NCBI GenBank assembly: GCA_943735955.1
Contig: OX030957.1
Coordinates: 10,715,100 to 10,779,099, forward strand
Length of the DNA: 64,000 bases
Source: Piscicola geometra
Taxonomy: Eukaryota > Annelida > Clitellata > Hirudinida > Piscicolidae
Direction: 5' to 3'
The position numbers were made by a program, and so were the translations under genes. Below are positions 10,914 to 21,059 of this stretch, one piece after another. The number at the start of each line of letters is the position of its first letter. Position 1 is the stretch's first letter. Below the pieces are notes generated by a model. That model saw only the letters and a list, made by a program, of their open reading frames with translations, ran no database searches and was not told the DNA's origin.

Positions 10914-12412
10914 TTAAAACACAAAACATTCTAACAAGCTGCTGACTCTTTGTTTTCCAAATGCGAGAAAGAGCAAGAGGAGTAGGAGGACGAAGCCCAA
11001 GAAGAGGGCGATCATGTTCATCCACTCGACCACTTTGCACGACGTCGTAATTCGCTTTGACATGCACCACGAGCCCAAAACGCTGATCAGCGGAAACCAC
11101 ACGTATCTGCGTGTTTTGCGAAGATAACACCAGTTGTGTTTGGAAAGTTCAGAGATGGATATTTGCACATTTTCAACATACTGAATTGAAAATTAAGCAG
11201 TATCATCAGAATAATTCTAAGAAATTAAATTTTTATATCTTTTTCATGTAGTTATGGACCTAAGGTCATCATAATTCCAATTTTAGGGTTAATTTATTGT
11301 GTACTTCACCGATATTTGTAAAATTAGCTTAACCAAAAAGTAAAAAAAAAATATGTTAAAATTGTACCTTACAATAAAGCTGATGAAAAAAAAATTACGA
11401 AGACATTTTTCTAACAACCATTGCCAGACAGATCCCAACATAATTTACCGAACTAAACAACATAGATATCATGGGTGTCTGCACATATTGTCTTGCAAAA
11501 TAGATTGGGACATTGAAGGCAGATCCATCCCCTCTCTTAGCAGCTGAAGTACTTTTTTTGCCTTTATGTCAAACGCAATGAGCCGAATGTTATGAAATTT
11601 CTAACTTCAAACTTGATTTTTTTCCAAATATAATTGTTTTGAATATCAACTATTATTTTCTAACTATTTTGAAGTTACAGGTCTGTTTAAAATCACATGT
11701 TTTCAACATGTTTGGACAGCACAAAGGTGGCTAGGATACTCAGGTTTTCGCAAGGGGTTTTTAGGTTAGATGAGATAAAAATAGGTGTATCAGGGGAACA
11801 GTAAATGTGAAAACTTCCTCGTCACAAAGTGAGAAAAACACGATTGAGATCAATTTATCATTTTTGAAGTAGATTTTTGGTGTAAATATGAGATTTTAAA
11901 TGATTTTAGATCTACTGAATTATTATAAAGTGTATTATTTTTATTCAAATTTGGCTTGAAGGTTCATGTGAGCCATTCATCATTCAAAAATTTCGAACCT
12001 CAGAACGGCCCAAGGAACGGAAGCGAGCACGAGAAACTTGAGCAGACGTTTCCACTTGAAATAGCAGAAATGAAAATTAATCACCCGATATGTTATGCTA
12101 CAGAATTCTGATTAATTGTAAACCATTATGAATCATTGTAACATCATAATCAACAAGACTGATTAGGAAGAAAGTATGAAATGCCTCCGAAACACAAAGT
12201 CTCACCTCTTCAGACTTTATGTGCTTGTAGACGCTCTGCCACATATTTAGCAAAACACCCGCAATTACAAATAGTGTTCCAAGGAGACCATAAAAATTAA
12301 GCCACTTGGGCCGGTTGAGAAAACTGTGTTCTTGGAAGGCTATTGTGGTCAGAGTTTCCCATAGGAGAAGAACTACGAATATCGTTATTATTATTTCATG
12401 CATTCTATGAGC
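10914..12412 (-). CDS. PGAP2/FRAG1-like multi-pass membrane protein, C-terminal exons
   Basis: Three exons are phase-compatible: 12412-12206 (0/0), 12054-11999 (0/2) and 11106-10914 (2, stop). The joined frame has four hydrophobic segments, the last (VVEWMNMIALFLGFVLLLLL) ending in a short basic tail. The layout fits the C-terminal half of the FRAG1/DRAM/PGAP2 family. Landmarks that match PGAP2 by memory are an E-x-L-x-x-T stretch after the first segment, the Ser-Glu-Glu-Trp-Lys-x-x-Leu junction before the next helix, and an Glu-aromatic pair opening the last helix. PGAP2 acts in the Golgi on GPI-anchor lipid remodelling; that role is inferred only from family resemblance. No N-terminal exons were found on this strand; a matching piece lies at 15675-15906 on the other strand. 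Confidence 0.6.
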
Positions 12413-12674
12413 CTGAAGATTGCTTTGTAAATTGGTTTTGTTTTGTCAAAAAAATTCTTTGATGAAAACAAATACACGATTTCCATTTTAAAGCGTTTAA
12501 TTAAAGTCAAAATAATAAATCACTTCATTACGCCTATATAACTATAAAAAAATCTAATTGCAAAAAAATCAGTTATATCTCATGAAAGGGTACAGAATAG
12601 CCGGGATATATTTTAAATTTTATTACATTTTTTTATAGCTCCGTTCTATTTGAAGCATATTATTAGAGACTGAC

Positions 12675-12795
12675 TGAAACTGATATTTTTAATTCGGCCA
12701 AAACCGAAATTTAGCCAAAATTGAAATCCATTTTCGGTTGAAACCGAATTTAAACCGAAATTTTAATCAGGTTTTCGAATAAAACCGAAATTTTC
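12675..12795. repeat. clustered AACCGAAATT words
   Basis: Within about 120 bp the word AACCGAAATT and its relatives occur at least six times, some inverted (TTTCGGTT). The cluster sits just outside a hAT transposase remnant, which fits subterminal binding repeats of a hAT element. Confidence 0.65.
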
Positions 12796-12876
12796 CTAAC
12801 TTTTATTAAAAACAAAAAAATATTATTTAATGATGTCAATGTCAGTTTAATAAGTAAATCCAAACAAACGTATATT

Positions 12877-13920
12877 TTAAGCCAAAAAAAGGTTTTTCAA
12901 CAGTAAAAATAGTCTACATAAGTAATTACCTATTAAAAGAAAAAAAGTATTTAACGGCGACAATTTCTGTTTAATAATTAAATCCAAACAAACGAACATT
13001 GTAAGCCAGAAATAAAAGTTTTTCAACATTTTCACCAAGAAGGTTACTGCGACGATCTGCTTAGTTTGAAGAAAAATAACATCTTTCACGACAAGTTGTA
13101 GATTATGTGCAAAACAACCAAATTCACGTATTCCGGCAATACGCATTGAGCTCACCATGTTGGGCGCATTGTCAGGGATGCCCAGGTGAACTTTATCATC
13201 TATCTCCCAGTTCAGAATTGCTTCATTTAATTTTGATGCCAGATAAGCTTTTGTATGGTTTTCTTCTAAGACCATAGCATTCAAAAAAACTTTCTGTCTT
13301 GAACTTTCATGCACAAAATGAGCAGTGAAGCTAAGTAAAGAGCATGATTTTGTCATATTCCTCCACCCATCTGTTGTAAAACTAACCCATTCTACTTTTT
13401 AACAAGTTTTTCAACTTGTTGATTCACTTTCTTTTTTGTATGTTGCTGGCATCGAACTGGCTCGAAAATACTTTTCGCTCTTTAAACGGTAATTTTTTGA
13501 TGCAGTTGGATCCGCAAAATTCAACCCTTTGAATGCTTCACCTTCAACAATTGAGTATGGCAGCATAAAAACAATGATCAAATCCATGATGCATTTGTCG
13601 ATTGTCTGACCAGGTTCTGCGATCTTTTTGAAAATTGAACAATCAATCAATCACTATTTATTTGTATAGCGCCCTTTAGAAGGGAACAAAAGCTCTTAGC
13701 CCTCACGTTTTGATAACTGGTTACTGAACTTAAACACGCTTTGAAACCAATTTTTTTAATTCTCTTTTCTTCGCTACTGTCGCCAGATCATTTTTCTCTT
13801 CAACGTCTAACAAAAACTTGGTAAACAATTCTTTGTGATCTTTTTCAAAATGGTCTTTCACGCTTTTTGCTTGTTTTGGTGTCTGTAGTTGCATAGAAAA
13901 AGATAAAGTTGTGGTAATTA
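12877..13920 (-). pseudogene. hAT (ZBED-type) transposase remnant
   Basis: Two minus-strand frames carry parts of a ZBED-type hAT transposase. At 13650-13411: IDKCIMDLIIVFMLPYSIVE, then GLNFADPTASKNYRLKSEKY. At 13356-12990: SLLSFTAHFVHESSRQKVF, then GIPDNAPNMVSSMRIAG and FGCFAHNLQLVVKD. The frames are broken between them, the N-terminal BED finger and C-terminal dimerisation block are missing, and a SINE-tail-like sequence interrupts the copy at 13645. Confidence 0.75.
13645..13695 (-). repeat. SINE-type 3' tail, (CAAT)n then TATAGCGCCCTTTA
   Basis: The sequence CAATCAATCAATCACT is followed by TTTGTATAGCGCCCTTTA. Reverse-complemented, it is the tail found at 22985-23041 and 24878-24915: AAAGGGCGCTATACAAAT then (TGAT)n. 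Confidence 0.7.
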
Positions 13921-14324
13921 TAAGTTATTATCATTAATTTTTTATTATATTATTTTAAACAATTAATTGTACAAAATAGCTAACAATTAGTTAATAAATC
14001 TCGAAAGAAAAAATAATTGGCAGAAGACAATTGGATAGATGAAAAAGCACTACAATGTTCAATAAAGTATTATATATTTTATAAATAGTTTTTACACATT
14101 TTAAATATGAAAAAATATTTTTAATATTTTAAATAAATTTTAAACAGCATTTAAATTTTTTTATTAGGAATACTTTTAATACTTAATACGTATGTTGGAG
14201 TATTTCGACTAATACGTTCGACAAGTTTTCACTACGTATCTATATATACTATATCTATGACTATAGGTATATGGATGCATAGATATGAAAAAAATATTAC
14301 TTTTCAAAGCGCATAACTGTAATT

Positions 14325-14376
14325 AAGCCCGTTCTATCTTTGGAACCGGTTCATCTTGAGCAGCCTCCCTCTACTA
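14325..14376. mobile_element. isolated end of an inverted-repeat element
   Basis: GGTTCATCTTGAGCAGCCTC followed by CCTCTA matches the right end of the element at 37813-39085. No matching left end was found nearby, so this is a solo or truncated end. Confidence 0.6.
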
Positions 14377-14897
14377 ATACTAAATAACCATACATTTTTT
14401 TCGTAGTTCATTAAAATTATACATGGTTTCTAAATGCGCTTTCTAATTGATCGATTCACATGGATGAAGGTATAATAGACGAAATAAAATAATTTATTCT
14501 TGTATTGATTCCGTTTATTGAACTTTCGAACAAGAAACGACTTATTCAAAAGTATTTATATATATATTTCAATGTTTAGAAAGTAGAAAGAGGGTCATGA
14601 ATGAATTTATTAATTCAAAGTCTTGCCTGAAGTTAAGAGTCATGAATAATAATAAACAATTAAATAATGAATTTCTTCAAAATATATAACAGAAAACATT
14701 TTATTTTCTTATGAAATTAAGGCAACAATAAGTCTGCAACCAAAACAGAATAGTGAGAGTTAATGCAAACTTGGAAATGTTATCAACCCGTTATTCATGA
14801 AAGTTATAGTTATAATCTTACTTTTTTTCAAATCTCTCTTTCAAATTTTTTTCAGCCTTGTTACTCTTGCCAACTTCACTTTTTCTTCTTCCAGAAA

Positions 14898-15122
14898 TCA
14901 ATCTCTTCTACTCGCGATTTGCTCTCTCCTTGCACGACCTTCTTCCCTTCTTCTCCAGTCTCTTCTCATTTCTTTACCAGTTTTTTCCCCAATTTTGACA
15001 ACTCCTTTAACCACATTTTCAACAGGTTTGAGTATTTTTTTGAGCCATTTTCCTTCTACCTGGTGAATACTCACAGCAACTAAAAAAATAAGAGCTAGTA
15101 TTACTACTTTAGTTGACACCAT
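14898..15122 (-). CDS. secreted cationic peptide precursor, cecropin/styelin-like
   Basis: A 74-residue single-exon frame opens with a clear signal peptide (STKVVILALIFLVAVSIH, then QVEG). The predicted mature part begins KWLKKILKPVENVVKGVV, a Lys-rich amphipathic helix with Trp at position 2, and continues to a strongly basic Arg/Glu-rich tail rich in RRR and RR. Trp2 plus alternating Lys and aliphatic residues resembles cecropins and tunicate styelins, which permeabilise bacterial membranes. The Arg-rich tail is not typical of cecropins and may be a processed propiece. The resemblance is structural; activity is inference. A TATA box lies about 95 bp upstream of the start codon. A longer frame on the opposite strand is its antisense shadow. 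Confidence 0.7.
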   Translation of the reverse strand: MVSTKVVILALIFLVAVSIHQVEGKWLKKILKPVENVVKGVVKIGEKTGKEMRRDWRRREEGRARREQIASRRD

Positions 15123-15214
15123 CTTAGAGGTATTTTTTTCTAAAATATAGTTTCAGTTAGTTTGAAAATGTTTAACTTTTTTCAAAAAGCTTAGTCAAAC
15201 AGCTCCGTCATCTT

Positions 15215-15222
15215 CCTTTATA
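15215..15222 (-). promoter_or_regulatory. TATA box of the cationic peptide gene
   Basis: TATAAAGG on the minus strand, about 93-100 bp upstream of the ATG at 15122. Spacing leaves room for a short 5' leader. Confidence 0.5.
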
Positions 15223-15674
15223 CAACAATTAATATTCATCCAAACTGGTTGATCTAAATAGGTCGCTTAAGTATATAACTTGAGAAACAAATGTTCCAAA
15301 AGTGGAATTTAACCACTTGAGTTTTCGAGTGCAAACTGTACGTATTCTATTTATAAATATGAATTTTCATGTGTATTTTTGTGAGAATTTTTGTTGAAAA
15401 AATTTAAAACTTAAAATGCAAAACTTTTTATGTTCCCGAATTTTTAGCATGAAAATCATTTGGTAAAATTTTTAACAACTTCTATGTGAAAATTAAACTA
15501 TTTAAAAAAGAATTTTTTTAAAATAGATAAAATTAAAAAATAATTAGTCTATCAAAAACACTTCTTTGTGTTCGTCTTTATAAAACCGATCTACAGCCCT
15601 TTTCCCAAGTCAAGATAAGTCAAGTTCACATAAACTGTTTTTTACTTTTGCCTATTATTCCGTCCGGCACCTAG

Positions 15675-15906
15675 TCCACCAAACATCTTCTATGAAAACC
15701 GAGTTGGTGCTGGACGAGTCCTACCAGCTGTTCTCACTTCTTTTTTCATCTTTTTTGTGTCAGTCTCAATATCCCTGGGCCAAGTGTTTTTGGGCGTCTT
15801 TTCTTTTTTCCCCTTGAGTGCATGCTTTGTTCTAGGGTTCCTGGCTGGTGAAGGAAATACCCTATTTATCTCTAACGTTTCTGTTCCAGAAATTCTTTAT
15901 CAACAG
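15675..15906 (+). CDS. isolated exon resembling the N-terminal part of a PGAP2/FRAG1-like protein
   Basis: A 77-codon open exon is bounded by an acceptor (CGGCACCTAG) and a donor (CAACAG|GTAGTT). It enters in phase 2 and leaves in phase 0. It starts PPNIFYENRVGAGRVLPAVL, has two hydrophobic segments, and ends FISNVSVPEILYQQ. A Pro-x-Ile-Ser or Ile-Ser-x-x-x-x-Pro-Glu motif after the first helix is typical of the FRAG1/DRAM/PGAP2 family. Its exit phase would fit the exon at 12412-12206, but that exon is on the opposite strand. No flanking exons were found on the plus strand. Confidence 0.4.
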
Positions 15907-16065
15907 GTAGTTAAGTCTTTTATATATATTTTTCAAATGTATAATATTTTTGTGAATATAAATATGTTTAATTTATATATAAAACGTTATTTAAAAGCGC
16001 TGATAAAGGTGACCATTCCTCCTCTCTTCTGTCAACAACGTCTCAGATTGTTGGGACATGTGCAT

Positions 16066-16165
16066 CGGATAGAGTTAGGGTTAAGGGCTAAGGGTTAAGG
16101 TTGAGGTTTTGGTTGAAAAAGCTTTAAAATAAATGTAAAAATGGGTTAGGTTAGGGTTCTGGTTG
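16066..16165 (+). repeat. interstitial telomere-like repeat
   Basis: Degenerate TTAGGG and TTAAGG units follow the words TTGGGACATGTGCATCGGATAG. The same leader and degenerate TTAGGG units recur at 21635-21690, so a short repeat unit is shared by the two sites. Confidence 0.65.
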
Positions 16166-16407
16166 AATTTAAAATATTGTTTAATAATTGAACAATTTTG
16201 ATGGGAAATTATCATGAATGTAACAACAACAAAAATCGTTTCTTCATGTATATTTCACGAAAAAAAAATATTGCAAGTTTTCTTAAGTGAAATATTCACT
16301 GAAGAAAAAGTAGTCTTTTTTGTTAATTTCTGTGGAATTTTCACGGAAAATAACATCTTGCTAACATGTTGCGAACTTTGTTTTCATTGTTTTGTTTGCC
16401 TAACTGG

Positions 16408-16640
16408 AGAGTGGGGATGACTTAGATAGTAGAAGTCATTCTAGCGACTCAAAGGTTGTCTGTTCGAATCCCTGACGAACCAAGTGAACTATAATATACC
16501 TAGTGTATGTGTGCGGTGTTTGCGACGTATGCATTGAGAGATGTGTACGTTGTGCCTATGGCGCATAAAAACCATGCTTCCTAGAGCCATTGTAACATGG
16601 CCTGCACTTGTCATGCTGTGAATAATATAGAAGAAAAAAT
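16408..16640 (+). mobile_element. tRNA-headed SINE, diverged copy
   Basis: The head GGATGACTTAGATAGTAGAA then GTTCGAATCCC is a diverged pol III A and B box pair. The body shares CATATACCTAGTGTAT-like and GCGGTGTTT words with the copies at 56035 and 63711, and the 3' part has GGCGCATAAA. Confidence 0.7.
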
Positions 16641-17208
16641 TAGAGATCTAAAATAAAAACTATAATTTTAAATAACTAATTTCTGGAGTGAATAACCTAT
16701 ATATGTTTGATTAGAGTAGCTCGGAGATTAAAGAAAATGTTTGCATCATTTTTATAATAGAGATCCACTAAAGGTGTGAAATGCATAGTTTTTTTACCAC
16801 CGAGAGTTTTTCGGCCCAACACTGCGTATTTATATATAGCAAAATTGTGCTTTTTAAAACTTTACAAAACAACTTTTTTTATTGTCTGACTTGCATAAAG
16901 TAGAAATAGGTAATTTAGCTTCTTAAGCTCATTAAGAATTTCAAAGCTTTCATTAATTTATTTTACAAACTCTGAAAATAAATTATTATAATTTAAAAAA
17001 TTTTAAACTGTTAAGGAGCTAATTAGAACTATTTTTTACATAACTGAAAAAATATTTTGTATCACAATGTTTAATACAATTTTCCGATTTGAAATTGATA
17101 TTCTTTTTTCCAGAAAATTATTAAATTAGTTTTGTCAATCACACTAAAGCAAACTACACAAAATCACATTGTTAATTGTTTTAGAATTTCACTTTCATGG
17201 AGTTCCAG

Positions 17209-18907
17209 TCAAATTAGGATTTGACATAGCAGGCATTTGGGAGGGATGCATGCAGTATCATCCCAACGCATGGTAAGCCACCGGATCTGAATGCACGCAG
17301 CAGAAATATTGTAATCAGGTTGCCCACTCCCCCAAGCTGTGAAAGGACCTTGAGGCACTACCACGCTTGGATACGGCTGCCAGGAAAAAACAGATTCGTT
17401 TCGGGCCCGATATCCACTCGACCACACATTTATACAGTCATGTCCTGTTAGGTCTGCGTGATATATTTGTATTTATTGAATGTTTGAGATTTCTGGCAAA
17501 ATAGTTATAAAGAAGAAGTCAAAAAGACAACATGAAGCATAACGAATCGCTGGTTTATATATTTATTTATAACTAAATGTCATGTATATCTGACGAAAAA
17601 CAATGTTAACTTGTGTTTCTGAGATAGAGCACAACATCATTCATGATGGCTGAAGAATTGAGGATGGCTGGAACAGAACCTTGCTGGTTACATACTTCTC
17701 TGGAATACGTCCAGTTTGAGGGTTTTCCCTGGAACCTTAGGCATTGTCTTGACGCCAAAAAAAACTCGAAGTTTCTCGGACACATTACTGTAGGCGTATT
17801 ACTTAGTTTGAATCCTAAAATATTTAACCAATTTTGAAAAGTACCATTACACAGAGTTAAAAATGGGCGCATTTGAGTTTAATGCTAGAAACTAAAAAAT
17901 GGAATGAATTTCAAAACAACGAATTAAGACGAAACTGTCCACCTTCTCATCATTTTGCAAAGTCTGACTTCTACTGCTTAATTTATTGTGCTTTACTATG
18001 GCCTTTCCATGGGTGGCGATCTGCTGCAAATCTTGGGGGAGTCCTACCCAGCATGGACGATCCTGGGGGGGTCTTGGGTTCAGACCTTCCCTCTCTCCAC
18101 TTTAAAAAACATTTTTAAACTTCTATTTTGATACGAATATTTAAGGAAGCAATGAATAATTTTGTTTTAGACAGCTATAACCATAACTACACATACTCAC
18201 AATGTATTATTATGTAAAAAATTGTGTTTTATACCATGTTTGACGATTATATTCGTATCAAAACAAGAGTTTTAAAAGGTTTTTTTGCAAAAAGTCCGGA
18301 CCCCAGGACCCCCCAGGATCGCCGCCGATGGATCTTTCTATTAATGTTTTCTAAAATATAACTTATACTTCATTATATGATAGTTTTTCAAAATTTAGCT
18401 TAATTTATTTAATTATTAAATACTTTTTCGAATTATTCTACAGTTTGGCTAGAACTAAATATTTAAACTTTTGCTATTTATTAAGCTCTTTTCATAAAAT
18501 TCGCATGAACCGTGAATTTTATCTTGAAAACATTTTATTTAAAATAAATAAAATAAAATTTTAATAATGGATTGTAGAGCATTCAAACCCTTGGTGTAAA
18601 TGAGACAGCCTGTTCCTAAGTAGATCTCGTTGTATTTGGACCATGACTGGATGAGCTGACAAAACGAAGATGAAGATATGAACTGAAACCTTTGACAAGT
18701 CATGTCTTGCATGCACTCCATAGCGCACTTCATCGCAGAATTAATTGTCAGATTCTTATAAATGCCTCTGCTTTGACAACTTGATAAGCCATCCTTCTTC
18801 AGAAAGGTACTTTCATTAGACTCTGGAGCCATCGCCATCACATCGTTCTGTCTTATGAAAGGCCCTCTCAACAGCAACAACAACGTTAAAGTGATCCGAT
18901 ACCTCAT
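17209..18907 (-). CDS. secreted PAN/apple plus C-type lectin domain protein
   Basis: Three exons with matching phases are 18907-18589, 17814-17611 and 17444-17209, giving 252 residues. The N-terminus is a hydrophobic signal (RYRITLTLLLLLRGPF). Residues about 40-105 form a PAN/apple-like module with the pattern SAMKCAMECMQDMTCQRFQF and a later CQL. The second and third exons make one C-type lectin domain: CPRNFEFF, then CLRF, W-x-x-x-R-x-x-C, then GSGQPDYN near W, a WDDTAC core and a final CLLC. The Glu-Pro-Asn or Gln-Pro-Asp calcium/sugar triplet is represented by QPD, which in known lectins favours galactose. N-glycosylation sequons are present (NLT, NWT, NIS). The protein probably acts outside the cell in carbohydrate recognition; ligand is unknown. 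Confidence 0.85.
18009..18328. mobile_element. G-rich MITE, family copy 3, inverted
   Basis: It begins GGTGGCGATCTGCTGCAAAT and ends CCAGGATCGCCG, so it is inverted relative to the copies at 8588, 9275 and 37297. The AT-rich core includes TTTTGATACGAATATTTAAG. It lies in the first intron of the PAN-lectin gene. Confidence 0.8.
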
Positions 18908-19968
18908 TTCTTAAAAAAGCAAATAATCTAAATATGTTATTGTATATATCTGTTTTATTGTAATTTAAAAAGTTGTGTGAGCTAGCTTGAAGTGTACCTT
19001 CATTACTTCTTAAAGACATATTTTCGACGCTAAACTTTTAGACACGCGAGTTTTTGTTCCGAATTAATTACTCTTATTTTTTTGAAAATCTCTCATCGCT
19101 ATTCAAAAAGTTGTTCTTTGAAACATGATAAATGTAGTGATTTCACGTTTAAAACTTTTTAGAAATTTGAAAATTTTTATCTCTAACACTTTGGCTATTT
19201 GAAATAATTATTTTTAACAACTCGGCGTAATTACAGCGCATTAATGAATCGATATGAGTTTTGTTTCTGAAAGCAAGATTTCATATTCTGAAACGATATT
19301 TTAATCGCTCTTTTTGAAGCTTCTATTAGTTTTTCTATTTTTTTTACATTTCTTCAATTTAGTTCTAAATATTATAAAAATAATTATTTCCTAAGCTAGA
19401 ATATTAGTCTGTCAATTTTTTTTCACACAGATTTTAAATTGTTTTTATAAATGCTCGTCAGCATAACTTTATAGCTTTTCTGTGAATTATTGAAAATTGT
19501 TATGCACCAATGAAACTTCCACTAACATTATTTTCATTGTTAAACATCAATGTGAATACATCGCATAAAAAAAGTTTTGACTAAATTTTGTTTCAAAGCA
19601 TGCGAAGTTTATTTATCTCTATATACTTTCTTTAAAACATCAGTCTTTTGCTCTTCCATTCTGATCATTCGTATTCAAGTGCTTCGATGTTCTAGAAAAA
19701 CCCTGCCCTTCATGAGTAAAAATTGAATCTAAAACCAATGCAACTTTGAAAAAGGAGGTATGCAGTAGATAGTTAGCAGTAATTTTTCGACGACACATTG
19801 TGTCGTACTAGGCCTTAGGCATTCTATAAAGCTAATTTTCACGCGTTTACTAGGGGAAGGCATAAGTAAGCAAAAAGTCGATGAATTGGAAATTCGTTAT
19901 GTCCACTTGGATTATGGTTCACTTGGTTATTTTATTATATATCGAAGATTTAGGCTTAAGCCTCACAG
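18908..19968. other. no gene seen
   Basis: AT-rich sequence upstream of the PAN-lectin gene; I found no coding frame, TIR or tandem repeat that I can support. Confidence 0.5.
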
Positions 19969-19969
19969 T

Positions 19970-20110
19970 CTCAATATCCCTGTGCCAAGTGTTGTTTCAC
20001 CTTGGGTGTATGCTTTGTTCTAGGGTTCCTGGCTGGTGAAGGAAATACTCTATTTATCTCTAACGTTTTTGTTCCAGAAATTCTTCATCAACAGGTAGTT
20101 AATTTTTTTA
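19970..20110 (+). pseudogene. broken partial copy of the PGAP2-like exon at 15675
   Basis: The segment CAGTCTCAATATCCCTG through CATCAACAGGTAGTTAA matches 15765-15915, including the donor site and the start of the intron. A small deletion after the first third shifts the frame and brings an early stop. Because intron sequence is included, the copy arose by DNA duplication, not through mRNA. Confidence 0.75.
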
Positions 20111-20176
20111 CTCCATAATCTAACGGATCTTCAAGATGCTTTTCAGGCAGTTATTCATGAAGACTGGAGACTGACT

Positions 20177-21059
<883 letters not shown>

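Noticed and set aside
14763..15083. Plus-strand Phe/Ser-rich open frames
   Set aside because: Antisense of the cationic peptide gene, which has a signal peptide, TATA box and clean start.
16066..16165. Evidence that the window is subtelomeric
   Set aside because: The TTAGGG-like units are few and degenerate, and recur with the same leader at 21635, so they belong to a dispersed repeat.
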